A DNA stretch of 64,000 nucleotides from VXNJ01 sp965249595 (GCA_965249595.1 OZ252242.1:1550001-1614000), one strand, 5' to 3'. Counted from the first letter of the stretch, positions 28,734 to 39,001 are shown. Numbers and translations: made by a program. The notes: generated by a model not told the origin, from the sequence alone.

Positions 28734-28877
28734 TGGGATCGTTGCCACCACCACCGGACCGACGGCTCTAAAACCAGGCACAGGGCATCTTGCCCGGATG
28801 GAAACGTGCACAACAATTGAGTGAGAAAGATCGCCGCGACGATCGCAAAGAATCGGGCGGCACCGCATCCCTCCAAG

Positions 28878-30140
28878 ATGGCAACACCGAACGTAACCAT
28901 CTACGGCATTAGATGGTGTCCCGACTGCCGCCGAAGCAGAAAATTCTTGGGTGAACACGGCGTCGGATTTCGCTGGGTCGACCTGGTTGAACAACCTGAA
29001 ATGGCCACTGAATTCGAGCGGCTGGTCGATGGGCGCCCGGTGCTGCCGACGGTCCTTACCAGCGATGGCCGAACCCTGTATCGACCAAGCAACGCGGAGC
29101 CGGCTGACGCGCTGGACATCGATGTGGATCGCGAACACCGTTACTGGCCGTTGATCATCGTCGTCGGCGTTCCGGCCGGCCTGACGGCAGCGATTTTTGC
29201 CACCCAGGAAGGCGTGGACACGCTAGTGATTGAGCGCGAGCAGGTCGGCGGCGACACAAACGTTTCGGGCCAGGGTGAAAACATGCCCGGATTTCCGGAA
29301 GCGATCAGCGGATTCGAACTCAGCGACCGCCTTCGCGAACAGGCCCGCCTGGCAATGGTTGAGGCGATCCAGGCCGCCGACATCGTCGGCATCGACAGCA
29401 TCGGCCGCTACCACACGGTGGTGACCGCGGATGGAACCGAATACAGCTGCTTTGCCCTAGTTACCGCAACCGGCAGCACCTACCGGCGTCTAGAGTTCGC
29501 GGGCGAGGCAAATCATGTAGGTTCCGGAGTTCATTTCTGTGCGGCCAGCGATGGGTACGTCTACGGCGGAGAAAATGTCGCCGTTGTCGGCGGCGGTAAT
29601 TCAGCCGTGGAAGCGGCACTGGCGCTCTCCAACCGCGCGGCGACCGTCTCGCTTTTGGTGCGCGGAGATCAGTTGACCACCAATTCGATCCTTGCCCAGC
29701 GGCTCCTTGAAGTTAATAAAGTCGAAGTCCTATACAACGTAGACATGAAGGAATTTCGCGGCAACGGTGAACTCAATTCGGTATTGGTAAGCGAAATGGC
29801 GACCGGCAGTCTGCGCGAGGTTAAGGTCCGCGCGGCGTTCGTTTTCATCGGCATGCGGCCGAATTCAAAATTTTTGCGCGGCAGCCTGGGTGCCTGGGTG
29901 AACGTGGATTTGTCTGTACCGGAACCGATGTCCCGCCGCGCGACGCATTGGCAATTGAACCGGCGGAAATGCTCCCTGAATCTCTAAATGAGGCACCGGG
30001 ATTGTTCGAAACGTCGGTCGCCGGAATTTATGCCGCCGGCGACGTTCGCAGGGACAGCGCCAAGTACGTCGCCGGCCGCCACCGGCGAAGGGGCTGTGGT
30101 TGCAATGCTGGCCGGCCGCTACCTGAACAGCTTGACCTGA
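28878..30140 (+). pseudogene. Glutaredoxin-thioredoxin reductase fusion, frameshifted and lacking key residues
   Basis: N-terminal glutaredoxin-like domain (VTIYGIRWCPDCRRSRKFL, CPDC site; about 80 residues), then a thioredoxin-reductase-like flavoprotein domain. The frame closes at 29987, but TrxR sequence goes on in another frame (RGFVCTGTDVP...GLFETSVAGIYAAGDVRRD) and returns to the first frame at about 30075 (GEGAVVAMLAGRYLNSLT, stop at 30140). This implies a one-base loss near 29893 and a one-base gain near 30074. The FAD motif is short of a residue (VVGVPAGL for VVGxGPAGL), and the redox pair reads CAAS instead of CxxC. Either a decaying gene or two sequencing errors in a divergent homologue. 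GTG 28821 is an alternative start. Confidence 0.75.
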
Positions 30141-30382
30141 ATCTTCCGCTTTGCCGCCCGGTACCCGCGCGCCGTGGAGATGTGGACGTCCAACTTGTTT
30201 AACGTTCCTGCCGGCATGCAAATCTTGGCCTCAATTTCAACGTGGGAGATACTAAGAGCAGCGCAATATCAAGACCGGCGAACAGACACGCTAAGGCTCC
30301 GGTTCGGGTCCCATTTTGAATCCGGATTGCGGGCGCGCAGCGTGAATCCGACGCCGGTCGGTTCAAAAGAGGGATGACTCAA

Positions 30383-31120
30383 ATGCGGCTCAGCAACAAA
30401 TCGGTGATCGTAACCGGCGCCGGGCGCGGAATAGGTCGGGCGATTGCACTCGCTCTGGCCGGTGAGGGAGCAAACGTGTGTTGTGCGGCGCGAACGCGTT
30501 CAGAAGTCGAAGCTACGGCGAAGGAAATTGAATCGTTAGGCGGCAAAGGCCTGGCGATTGCAACAGACGTGACCGACTGGAATTCGGTAACGGCGATGGT
30601 GGACGCCGCGGTTGCCGAATTTGGCGGGCTTGACATTGCGGTGCTCAACGCCGGAGTGCTGCTTGACGGTGGTCGCACCCTGGAGGACAGCATCATCGAC
30701 GATTGGCGTTTAACGATTGAGGTCAACCTCATCGGATCCTATCTTTGCGCCAAGGCTGTAATCCCAACCTTAAAAGCCCGCGGCGCAGGCAAGATCATAG
30801 TCACCGGTTCCGGTAATGGCCATCACAGTCGGATCCGCGGATCGTCCTACGGAGCCTCCAAGGCCGGGCTGTGGATGGTGACAAGGACCCTTTCGCAGGA
30901 GCTGCTCGAATACAACATCGACGTTAACGAAATCGTTCCCGGTCCCGTCCACACTGAACTGACGCGCGAGCTGCGAAACGATCCGGCAACCAGATTTAAT
31001 GCCAGCGGTGAATGGGACAAACAGCCCGAGGAATTGGCCGACGTGGCCATTTTCCTGGCGACCCAACCCAACCCGGGCCCTACCGGGCAGTCATTCAGCT
31101 TGCTGCGGCGCGAGTTGTAG
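30383..31120 (+). CDS. SDR family NAD(P)-dependent oxidoreductase
   Basis: Classical short-chain dehydrogenase of about 245 residues. Cofactor motif TGAGRGIG near the N-terminus, NAG motif in AVLNAGV, Ser in ITGSGNGH (TGSGNG, offset from the usual SS), catalytic YGASK in GSSYGASKAGLW, and the PG motif EIVPGPVHTELTREL. ATG 30383 is preferred over ATG 30374 because GAGGGA lies 8 bases upstream. The C-terminus (GPTGQSFSLLRREL) departs from the usual GxxxxVDGG ending, close to that of 3-oxoacyl-ACP-reductase relatives. Substrate unknown. Confidence 0.85.
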   Translation: MRLSNKSVIVTGAGRGIGRAIALALAGEGANVCCAARTRSEVEATAKEIESLGGKGLAIATDVTDWNSVTAMVDAAVAEFGGLDIAVLNAGVLLDGGRTLEDSIIDDWRLTIEVNLIGSYLCAKAVIPTLKARGAGKIIVTGSGNGHHSRIRGSSYGASKAGLWMVTRTLSQELLEYNIDVNEIVPGPVHTELTRELRNDPATRFNASGEWDKQPEELADVAIFLATQPNPGPTGQSFSLLRREL

Positions 31121-31198
31121 AGATCCTTTGGATCGATCGGCGGGGCCGGCTGGCTGGCTCCACCCCGACTCGGCTGGAAATTTAAGCCAAGTGGCCCA

Positions 31199-32236
31199 TC
31201 AGACTCCCAGCACCTGTGCCAATACCGCCAATTCATCGGCGATCCAGCGCTTTGAGAGCCGGGCGTCGGGGACGGTCATTGCCGACCCATGGTAGGCGCC
31301 GGGATAGACGTGTAGCTCAACCGCTACGCCGGCGTCGGCCATGGCCCGGGCGTAAGCTACGTCCTCATCGACTAGCAGATCGAGATCGCCAACTACCACG
31401 TAGGCCGGCGGTAGCCCCGCCAGGTCAGTCGAGCGCGCCGGGGCCGCATACGGGGATACGTCATCGCCGCCGGCATTCCCCTGCAGATAGGCGTTCCATC
31501 CCGCCAGGTTCGAATCGCGATCCCAGGTCCGCGGATCTAAGACTGCATAGCTGCTGCGGGTATTGCCACGGTCATCGAGCATTGGCGCGTTGAGTAATTG
31601 CAGGCAGGGCAGAAATTCCCCGCGATCGCGTGCCAGAAGGGAAAGCGCCGCCGACAGCAGCCCGCCGGCGCTTACCCCGCCGACTGCGATCCGAGCGGGG
31701 TCAACGGCGAATTCGTCACCCGATGTCGCCAGCCATTTGAAGCCCGCGTAGCAGTCCTCTAAGGGAATTGGAAACGGGTGTTCGGGGGCACGCCGGTATT
31801 CGACCGAGGTGACCAAGACATTGAGCTTGGCGGCAATGTTGGCGCAGTAGGGGTCGTTCTGACCTGCCTCCCCAAGAACCGTCCCGCCCCCGTGAATCCA
31901 GTAAACGGCCGCCGCCGGGCGCGGAAGATCATCGGGGCGATAGAAGCGAAGTTTGAGCGGCGGGCCGCCTGCCGGGCCCGGAACAAATCGATCGGATACC
32001 GCAACTCCTGCCGGCATTTCCGGGGCTGGCAGTTGCGCCCGCATCCGGGCGGTGTTTTCGCGCAACGCCGGAATGTCCGACCAGTCGCGAGGAGTCATCG
32101 GCAGGGCGTCGAAGACGAGCCGGTGCTCATCGTCGATGCGGCTGCTGATATCGATAACCGGTACTTCCAAAGATGCCCTCACCTGCGCGCCAACGTACGT
32201 TCGAAAGTCTATTTGCCCCGCTGGCGAGACCTTCAA
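31199..32236 (-). CDS. Alpha/beta hydrolase, hormone-sensitive-lipase (GDSAG) family
   Basis: 345-residue esterase/lipase-like enzyme. Oxyanion motif IHGGGTVLG, nucleophile VGGVSAGGLLSA (GxSxG), acid Asp in PPAYVVVGDLDLLVDED, His in YPGAYHGSAMT. A cap region precedes the HGGG motif, as in family IV esterases. TTG start is the only upstream candidate before residue 47, so the N-terminus is uncertain. Probably hydrolyses short acyl esters in the cytoplasm. Confidence 0.82.
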   Translation of the reverse strand: MKVSPAGQIDFRTYVGAQVRASLEVPVIDISSRIDDEHRLVFDALPMTPRDWSDIPALRENTARMRAQLPAPEMPAGVAVSDRFVPGPAGGPPLKLRFYRPDDLPRPAAAVYWIHGGGTVLGEAGQNDPYCANIAAKLNVLVTSVEYRRAPEHPFPIPLEDCYAGFKWLATSGDEFAVDPARIAVGGVSAGGLLSAALSLLARDRGEFLPCLQLLNAPMLDDRGNTRSSYAVLDPRTWDRDSNLAGWNAYLQGNAGGDDVSPYAAPARSTDLAGLPPAYVVVGDLDLLVDEDVAYARAMADAGVAVELHVYPGAYHGSAMTVPDARLSKRWIADELAVLAQVLGV

Positions 32237-32331
32237 ATCAGGGCCTGCAGATTTCTGCCACTAGCTGGCTGCCGATTACCAATCTGAGGCGGCCCCAGGG
32301 CGAACGCCGCGGCACCGAACTTACTTGGGAT

Positions 32332-33090
32332 TTAGCTCTTGGTTACCACTCTTTGATGGGCCAGGAGAAAGTCGCGCACCTGCTCTATCGTCTTGGCCAT
32401 GATTTCTTCTGACTCTTTCCAGGGGTATGCGGTGAGCTGGGCCCTGGGTGCCAACTCCGCCACTTCCATCGCGGCTTCGTAGGAGTGCGACGGAGTGTCG
32501 TCAGGCATCACCAGCATCGGTGTCTGACAGGAGCGGACAAAGTCCCGCGACACGCTGTACACAAACTCCGGCCGGAGGCGGTAAAGATTATGCTGCTGCC
32601 TTTCGACAATCTCCATCGTCACATCAGATCGCCGGGAGCAAAGCTCGGGGCCCCAGAGATCGCGGCCCATGTCGTACATGGCATCCGGCGTCGCCCGGTT
32701 GTGCCCAACCGGCTGGCAGAGGACCCCGGCAACGACCCGCCCAGGCGCCCGCTCCATGAGCTTGAGCGCAAATGGGCCACCTATGCAGTAACCCATAAAG
32801 AGGAATTCCTCGATGCCGAGATGGTCCATCAGTCCCAGTTGGTCGTCGGCGAAGGCATCCCACGGATCGTCGATCTGCACCGGCCCGCTGGACTGGCCCC
32901 CGTTCGCATTGCGCAGGTCCATGGTGATGCAGCGAAAGTCCCCGCTGAACTCTTCCATCGCGTTAAAGACCTGGTCCGGCCATTTGTCAATCGATGAGTT
33001 CAGGCCGCCGCCGGGAGTAACCAACAGCGGGAACCCGGACCCGGCCTCCTCGTAGTCGATACGGACATCGCCCTTGGTGAAAAACGGCAT
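32332..33090 (-). CDS. Alpha/beta hydrolase
   Basis: 252 residues from ATG 33090, chosen because GGAGAAA lies seven bases upstream; the frame is open 11 codons further. N-terminal FFTKGDVRIDYEEAGSGFPLLV, oxyanion TPGGGLNSSIDKW, nucleophile region FLFMGYCIGGPFALKLM where the expected Ser is Cys (GYCIGG). A Cys nucleophile is known in dienelactone hydrolase relatives, so the enzyme may be active. Substrate unknown. Divergent and convergent neighbours, so probably monocistronic. Confidence 0.8.
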   Translation of the reverse strand: MPFFTKGDVRIDYEEAGSGFPLLVTPGGGLNSSIDKWPDQVFNAMEEFSGDFRCITMDLRNANGGQSSGPVQIDDPWDAFADDQLGLMDHLGIEEFLFMGYCIGGPFALKLMERAPGRVVAGVLCQPVGHNRATPDAMYDMGRDLWGPELCSRRSDVTMEIVERQQHNLYRLRPEFVYSVSRDFVRSCQTPMLVMPDDTPSHSYEAAMEVAELAPRAQLTAYPWKESEEIMAKTIEQVRDFLLAHQRVVTKS

Positions 33091-33310
33091 TGAAATTTCT
33101 CCATATTTGGTGGCGCGCTCCACGTACGCCCCATCCTAGGCAAGACTGCACCCGCGACCGACATTTTGGGTCCACCCCGTTGCCGTAGAGTGCGTTTCCT
33201 TGGCGTGGCGCCGGACTGGCCGGCTTTCCGATTACGGCTTATTGGCCCGCTTCTTGGAACGGGACCAAACCGTCAGGTCCGCTCCCTGAAAAACGCGGCC
33301 GAACCAAGCA

Positions 33311-34195
33311 TCAGTCCACTTCCAAGGGCCGCGCTGGATCGGCGGCGTACTCTGACATCGATCCATCGTAAATAGCGATATCTTCGAAACCAAGCATCGA
33401 AAGAATGAGGGCGTCATTGGAAGCCGCGATGCCACCACCACAGTAGACGACCGCGCGCTGGGTGCGGTCAACGCCCGCCGTTGCAAACAGCTGCGCCAAC
33501 TCCCCGGCCGGGCGAAAGCGATCGGTCGCTGGATCCAAAAGCGCCGCTGAGGGCACATTGATCGATCCGGGAATGTGTCCGGCGCGACCATACCGCTTAC
33601 CTTCATCGGCGCCAGAATGATGTTCCGGCCCCAATGCGTTTATCAGGCAACTGCCGGCCTCGGCGCCGGCTGCGACGAATGAATTGACTTCCTGGAGGTC
33701 GGCAAAACGGGAGGGGTCGGCGGTCGGATTGAAGGTGACGGGCGTATATGTTGCCGGTTCCGTTGATACGGCCCGACCCTCGGCGCACCAGCGCGACCAT
33801 CCCCCGTCCAGTACCGCCACGTCACTGCAACCCATTGATCTAAACATCCACCAGAATCGCGCTGCCCAGTGCGAACCGGCGCGGTCATAGAGGACCAGTT
33901 TTGACGACTCGGATATCCCGTGCCGCCCGGCAGCATCGGCAAACGCCTCGGCCGAAGGCATCATAAAGCGCAGATTTTTTTCGTCGTCGGAAAAGTCTTC
34001 CGGCAGGTCCAGGAATCCGGCACCGGGAATGTGGCCGGTCTCGTAACCGGGCCGACCCGAATCGATCAGGTAGCCGCCTCCGTCGTCACGGAAACCCAGC
34101 AGCGTAGTGGCCTCGAAAACGCGGACGTTCTCGTCCGATAGATGTTCGGCCAGCCATTCCGTCGAAACCAGAAACTCCGGATGCGCGAATGCCAT
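33311..34195 (-). CDS. Sulfurtransferase, two rhodanese domains
   Basis: 294 residues, tandem rhodanese domains: an inactive N-terminal domain (residues 1-140; ATTLLGFRDDGGGYLIDSGRPGYETGHIPGA, DRAGSHWAARFWWMFRSMG) and a C-terminal catalytic domain with YCGGGIAASNDAL, the Cys being the persulfide carrier. The loop CGGGIAAS resembles 3-mercaptopyruvate sulfurtransferases (CGSGVTA) more than thiosulfate ones (CRKGVTA). ATG with AGGAGC six bases upstream gives a firm start. Confidence 0.9.
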   Translation of the reverse strand: MAFAHPEFLVSTEWLAEHLSDENVRVFEATTLLGFRDDGGGYLIDSGRPGYETGHIPGAGFLDLPEDFSDDEKNLRFMMPSAEAFADAAGRHGISESSKLVLYDRAGSHWAARFWWMFRSMGCSDVAVLDGGWSRWCAEGRAVSTEPATYTPVTFNPTADPSRFADLQEVNSFVAAGAEAGSCLINALGPEHHSGADEGKRYGRAGHIPGSINVPSAALLDPATDRFRPAGELAQLFATAGVDRTQRAVVYCGGGIAASNDALILSMLGFEDIAIYDGSMSEYAADPARPLEVD

Positions 34196-34475
34196 GTCTT
34201 GCTCCTGTCAATGCGGACTTGAATCCATTTTGCCAATTGCCGATCGATCGACACCCTCGTGGCAGATTCGGCCGCCCCGCAGGAATCACCTGCACTGCCC
34301 CCGTTCCTGGCCACCGACGAGTCATCCTTAACGTCACCGGCGCACCGATGAAGGTCAACGACGGAGGTGGTCGGGACCCGAACAAGCGGGTGAGATGGGT
34401 CCAGTCAAGCGCGGGCAACCGGTTACCCGATTCGCAGCCACTATTCCGACGAAAGGCTTGGCCTCCGCCGCGCGG

Positions 34476-35378
34476 TCATTGCGCTCCGCGAATGAGCGAC
34501 TCGATCAACGTCTCTGTCCGGTCGACATCGACCCCGAGCGCGGCGCGGACGTTGCCGCCCTCGTAGGTTGCGGTGGTCTTTCCGCGGCGTTGGCCATTGC
34601 CCACTTCCACCGCTACCGATCCTTGCCGGCAGGTAAGCAGTCCCGGATCGATCACCGCGGCCACGGTTAAGGGATCGTGCAGGCTGTAGCGTTTCATAGC
34701 GGGATGGGTCGAAAACCAGATCCTTAGGATGCGGCGGGCCATTACGGCCGTTTTCGATCGGTCGCTCTTCCAAGGGTCGTCGCCCGCGGCAAGCGCCACC
34801 TGAGTGGTCACGTCCAGGCCCAAGAGCGTTACCGTCGCGCCGCTGTCGCAAACGATTGCCGCCGCCTCAGGATCGTTGTAGATATTGAACTCGGCGTGAT
34901 CGGTCACGTTGCCGGGGACCTGCAGCGCCCCGCCCATGGCGATGATCTCGGCGATCTCCAGGGCCAGCGCCGGGTGTTGGCGCAGGGCCGACGCGACGTT
35001 GGTCAGCGGCCCCAGTGCGAGAAGGGTTAGTCCACCGGTCCACTCGTGGGCCGCGGCAATGATCGCATCGACGGCCGGTTCGGGCCGGACCTCGGCCGTG
35101 GGGGGCCGCAGCCGTAAACCCAAGCCGGCTTCGCCGTGATAGTCGTAGGCGTAGCTGAAATCTCCCGCCAGCGGGTTTGCGGCGCCCTTCCATACCGGCA
35201 CCTCCGCCCGGTCCACCGATTCCAGCAGCGCCAGCGCGTTGGCGGTGGTATCGCCGATGTCGGCATTTCCTCCCACGGTGGTTAGACCAATCACATCGAG
35301 ATCGGGGCAGTTGAGGGCCATGAAGATCGCCAGGGCATCGTCGGTACCGGGGTCACAGTCGATCAATACCGGTTTCAT
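34476..35378 (-). CDS. Nucleoside hydrolase (IunH family)
   Basis: 300 residues; hydrolyses the N-glycosidic bond of ribonucleosides, feeding purine or pyrimidine salvage or catabolism. Ca2+-binding motif at the N-terminus DCDPGTDDALAI (DxDxGxDDA), TTVGGNADI, LTLLALGPLTNVA, IIAMGGALQ, AEFNIYNDPEAA, and the C-terminal Asp in SLHDPLTVAAVI are all present. ATG with AGGAAG upstream. Together with the xanthine dehydrogenase subunit and NCS2 permease in the window it fits nucleoside or nucleobase use, although the genes are not adjacent. Confidence 0.92.
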   Translation of the reverse strand: MKPVLIDCDPGTDDALAIFMALNCPDLDVIGLTTVGGNADIGDTTANALALLESVDRAEVPVWKGAANPLAGDFSYAYDYHGEAGLGLRLRPPTAEVRPEPAVDAIIAAAHEWTGGLTLLALGPLTNVASALRQHPALALEIAEIIAMGGALQVPGNVTDHAEFNIYNDPEAAAIVCDSGATVTLLGLDVTTQVALAAGDDPWKSDRSKTAVMARRILRIWFSTHPAMKRYSLHDPLTVAAVIDPGLLTCRQGSVAVEVGNGQRRGKTTATYEGGNVRAALGVDVDRTETLIESLIRGAQ

Positions 35379-36073
35379 TGCTTCTTCCTAAACGCTGGTC
35401 GAATTGAGGTCGAGAATTCCCAGGCCGCGATCCCAGATTTGGCTGAGTCGGCGCCCGCTATTTTCCGCGTCGCAGCGCCAACGAATGTCGATCGCGATCT
35501 CGCTGATGCTGATCGCGCAGCAGAAATAGAAGAAAAGCCGCGGCGCCTTGCGCTGCCCGCCCCAACCGATCTTGGGCGGTCGCGAAAACGCGGTTTAGGA
35601 AATCAAGGCGTTTGCCGGTCGCGATGATGCCGTGCTCGCTCGCTAGACGCAGCTTCACCGGCCGGTTGACCGCCGCCGAGTCTTCTTAAACGGTAGACGG
35701 CCTTTCCGGGTGAGGGTGCCGCGATGCGCTCATACGTTAAGCACCGCAATCCCTCGTGGCTTGAAGTGCGCTGCTCAAAGCGAATCGGAACAGCGCTCTT
35801 GTGACCCTGGGCGGCAACTTCGTTTCACGGCAACGAACTCTTCGGACCCTTGCCGGCAATCGCGAGCCGCGCCAGGCACCAATCGCCGAGTTTTAGGGGC
35901 AGAGCCGATCGAACGGCGCCACGCCCAACTATTGGTCGTGACCTGGCCCTGCCCGAGCGAGGGGAGGGCAGACCCGCATTCGCGACGGGAGATCGGGACC
36001 TACGACACCCGACGTTGCAGAGCCCTCATCTACACTGACGAGAGTGTGCAAAACGCGTGAAGGGATTCGGGGC
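35379..36073. other. Long intergenic region
   Basis: About 695 bp. Small open frames on both strands lack protein-like character. No tRNA, terminator, or long repeat was recognised. It contains the divergent upstream regions of the nucleoside hydrolase and the following SDR gene. A ribosome-like GAAGGGA at about 36058-36064 belongs to the SDR gene. Confidence 0.3.
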
Positions 36074-36865
36074 ATGGCGGTACTGGATGGAAAGGTGGCC
36101 GTGATCACCGGCGCCACCGGGGGAATCGGTCGCGCCGCGGCGAGATTGTTTGCCGACGAAGGGGCGAATTTGGTGCTGGTCGATCTGGATGACGCAGCGC
36201 TAAAAGCCGGCGCTCGGGAATTGAGCGAGGAGCGCGTAAGTTACGTGGTGGCCGACGTAACTCAACCTGATCAGACCCAGGCCTACGTCGGCGCAGCTGT
36301 TGATCGTTGGGGCGGCATCGACGTGCTGCTGGCCAACGCCGGGATTGAGGGGTCCATGGCCCCAATACCCGATTACCCGCTAGATGTTTTCGACCGGGTT
36401 ATGGCAGTCAATGTACGGGGAGTTTGGCTGGGAATCAAGTACGTTGTCCCGGCCATGCGTCAACGCGGGGGAGGCAGTATCGTGATCACATCGTCCACCT
36501 CTGGCGTTTCCGGATCTTCTGGCATGTCGGCCTATTGCACCAGCAAGCATGCGGTCACCGGATTGATGCGTGCTGCCGCACTGGAGGGCGCGCCGCTGGG
36601 CATCCGTGTAAATACCGTCAACCCGGCACCAATCGAAACAAGAATGATGCGCTCGATCGAGGAAATGCATGCCGCCAGCCTGGACTCCGCGAGCGAAACG
36701 AAGGAGCAAGCGAAAGAAGCGATTGCGGCCCGTATACCGCTGGGGCGATATGGAAATCCCGAGGAAGTAGCCCAGGTGATGCTGTTTCTCGCCGGCGGGC
36801 AAAGCGGCTTTTGCACCGGCGGCATCTACATGGTGGACGGCGGCCGGACCATAGGTTACGGGTAG
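36074..36865 (+). CDS. SDR family oxidoreductase
   Basis: 263 residues from ATG 36074 (MAVLDGKVAVITGATGGIG), with GAAGGGA upstream; a GTG at 36044 in the same frame is less likely. Motifs: TGATGGIG, the Asp-rich VLVDLDD (NAD preference), NAGIEG, VITSSTSGVSG, YCTSK (catalytic Tyr/Lys), NPAPIETRMM, and the C-terminal GGIYMVDGG. Classical SDR of the BDH/3-oxoacyl reductase type; the substrate cannot be named. Confidence 0.88.
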   Translation: MAVLDGKVAVITGATGGIGRAAARLFADEGANLVLVDLDDAALKAGARELSEERVSYVVADVTQPDQTQAYVGAAVDRWGGIDVLLANAGIEGSMAPIPDYPLDVFDRVMAVNVRGVWLGIKYVVPAMRQRGGGSIVITSSTSGVSGSSGMSAYCTSKHAVTGLMRAAALEGAPLGIRVNTVNPAPIETRMMRSIEEMHAASLDSASETKEQAKEAIAARIPLGRYGNPEEVAQVMLFLAGGQSGFCTGGIYMVDGGRTIGYG

Positions 36866-36970
36866 GCAACTCTTTCCTTTAAAGCGGGAGCAGGGCCTAA
36901 AACGCCAAACCGGGCCGGGTAATCGCGTGAGCTGAATGCCGCGGCCAGCCGTCGGCATGGCCGAGAGGTA

Positions 36971-37777
36971 TCAGGTGGCTCGTGTGTAGCAGCGTCGAAT
37001 GTAGTCGGCGGTTTCGCGGAGGGTTTGGCCTGCCGGCTCGGCAATTCCGCACTCCAAGGCGCCGTAGCCGTCGTAGCCCATTTCGTGGAGCGCCCGAAAA
37101 CCGCTGACAAAATCGGTGTGCCCGCGGCCCGGGACCTGGCGGTTGCTATCGGCCAAGTGGATGTGACGAATGTGCCGCGCGGCCGCGGTCAGGCTGGCCG
37201 CGATGTCGGCTTCTTCGACGTTCATGTGGAAGAAATCGGCCAATATTTTCAGGCCGGGGCTGCCCACCGCATCGCAGATCGAAGTCGCTTCAGCCAGACC
37301 CTGCGGGAAATTGGATTCGTAGCGGATCAGCGGTTCCAAGAGGATGCAAACCCCCAGGTCGGCCGCCTCCTGCGCCAGGGGCCGCATGATCGCCACGAGC
37401 AGATCCCGTTGCAACTGCTCAGTGGTGGCGTACGGTTCGAGATTGAGGACCCGTGGGTCGCGGTTGAACAGGGGAACCGTAACGCAGCCAATCGCTCCGA
37501 ATTTGGCGGTCAGACTGAGCGATTCACGCAGTTCCTGGACCGCCACCTCGCGGTTGGCCTGATCGCGATGGACGAACTGGTTGCTGGAGCTGCCGCAGAT
37601 CGTGCTGGCACGGACGGGGCTATCGGCCAGGGCGGCCTTGATCTCGTCCACGCGCGATCGCAGCCTACCGTCAAAATCGGTCAATTCCACACCCTCATAG
37701 CCCCAGGCGGCCAGGTTGGTCAAGCGGTCGGCGAACGTATCGCCGGGGACTAGATGCTCCTGACAGGACAGCTTCAT
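36971..37777 (-). CDS. Sugar phosphate isomerase/epimerase-like TIM barrel
   Basis: 268 residues, AP-endonuclease-2 fold (xylose isomerase-like TIM barrel). Typical segments: LTNLAAWGYEGVELTDFDG, LGVCILLEPLIRYESNFPQ (metal Glu), LKILADFFHMNVEEADI (metal Asp/His), RHIRHIHLADSNRQVPGRGHTDF (His/Asp), and GYDGYGALECGI (Glu). The family includes hydroxypyruvate isomerases, tagatose epimerases and inosose dehydratases. ATG with GGAG seven bases upstream. Convergent with the SDR gene. Confidence 0.88.
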   Translation of the reverse strand: MKLSCQEHLVPGDTFADRLTNLAAWGYEGVELTDFDGRLRSRVDEIKAALADSPVRASTICGSSSNQFVHRDQANREVAVQELRESLSLTAKFGAIGCVTVPLFNRDPRVLNLEPYATTEQLQRDLLVAIMRPLAQEAADLGVCILLEPLIRYESNFPQGLAEATSICDAVGSPGLKILADFFHMNVEEADIAASLTAAARHIRHIHLADSNRQVPGRGHTDFVSGFRALHEMGYDGYGALECGIAEPAGQTLRETADYIRRCYTRAT

Positions 37778-37865
37778 CGGCGACTCCGCAATGCGCTATT
37801 GCTAACTATGCATCAGATTACCGCTGGCAAAGCGGCCATCAGCCGGGCCCTCGATGTCCCAGCTC

Positions 37866-38693
37866 TCAGGTCAATGCGCGGCTGAGAAAACCGACCACCA
37901 GGTCTTCTGTTTGCCGCGAATCAAATTGACCGCCGCCGTGTCCGGTGTTTGAGAGAAGGTGGTATTCCGCCGCATCGTTTCCAAAACGATCCCGCAGTGC
38001 ATCACGTAACCGTTCCGACTGCGGGGCACCGATAAGCGGGTCGGCATCGCCGTGCATGATTAAAAACGGCGGTGCCGAACGGGAATTTTCGCGGTAGGCC
38101 AGCGGGCTGGCCTGGTATGCGAGATTGGGGTGGTCATCGACGACCGCCCCGATAAGATCCGATTCCGGCGAACCGGATTCACCGTTGGGCGGCAATCCGC
38201 GTTCGACTCCGGTCAGGGCGATGTCTGAGTCCTGATGCTCGAAGTGGATCGGCCCGTACCAATCGACCACCGCGTGCACCCGCAGCTGTGGGTCGTCGGC
38301 AAACGCGATCCCCATCATCGCCGCAAGATGACCGCCGGCCGAACTGCCGAAAGCTGCGATGCGGCTGCAGTCGAAGTCGTAGCGATCCGCGTTGCGCCGC
38401 AAGAATTTGCTGACGCTGCCCAGGTCCTGGCGCTGGGCCGGCCAGATCGCCTGCTGGCTCAACCGGTAATTGATGCTCACGACCGCCGTTCCCTGGCCGG
38501 TAAAGCGCCGGGCATATTGCGGATCACGCTTGTCCCCCAGCCGGAACGCGCCGCCATGAATCCAAACGACCACCGGCCAGGGGCCGTCGCCCGTTTGCGG
38601 CAGGTAAATGTCACACACATTGCGAGAGGACGCGTCGTAATACTCGACATTTGAAAAATTGGGGCGCATTTGCCCGCTCGCGTCTATTGACAT
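37866..38693 (-). CDS. Alpha/beta hydrolase, BD-FAE/carboxylesterase type
   Basis: 275 residues from ATG 38693 (MSIDASGQMRPNFSNVEYYD); the frame continues 21 codons upstream without family-like sequence. Oxyanion motif VWIHGGAFRLGDKRD, nucleophile AAFGSSAGGHLAAMMG, acid Asp in LIMHGDADPLIG, His in NTGHGGGQF. Resembles bacterial feruloyl esterase/pectin acetylesterase-like enzymes. No signal peptide. Next to the sugar isomerase on the same strand, 88 bp apart, so the two may share a transcript. Confidence 0.82.
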   Translation of the reverse strand: MSIDASGQMRPNFSNVEYYDASSRNVCDIYLPQTGDGPWPVVVWIHGGAFRLGDKRDPQYARRFTGQGTAVVSINYRLSQQAIWPAQRQDLGSVSKFLRRNADRYDFDCSRIAAFGSSAGGHLAAMMGIAFADDPQLRVHAVVDWYGPIHFEHQDSDIALTGVERGLPPNGESGSPESDLIGAVVDDHPNLAYQASPLAYRENSRSAPPFLIMHGDADPLIGAPQSERLRDALRDRFGNDAAEYHLLSNTGHGGGQFDSRQTEDLVVGFLSRALT

Positions 38694-39001
38694 TCGCCAA
38701 CTAGTCCAGTGTCTTGACCTGATCGAGATTAGCTGCATCCATGGTGCTGGAGACATTGGAATTCGTCTCGGCGGCCCAGTTAAATTGCGGACTGCTCGAG
38801 GGCGCCAGCGAAAATTGGATTGAGCGATTGGCGACGCTGCGGAACCCGATCGATCGCTCCCAGCCGGGACCTCGACGATCGACTTACAGGACGTAAATGT
38901 TTGTCAGATCACCGTAAATTTCCCTATCGACCAGTCGGTGTCCGCTCGCGAATACTTGACCCGGTCGCCCGATCAGCGAACAATGCGGGTAGCAATTCAA
39001 G

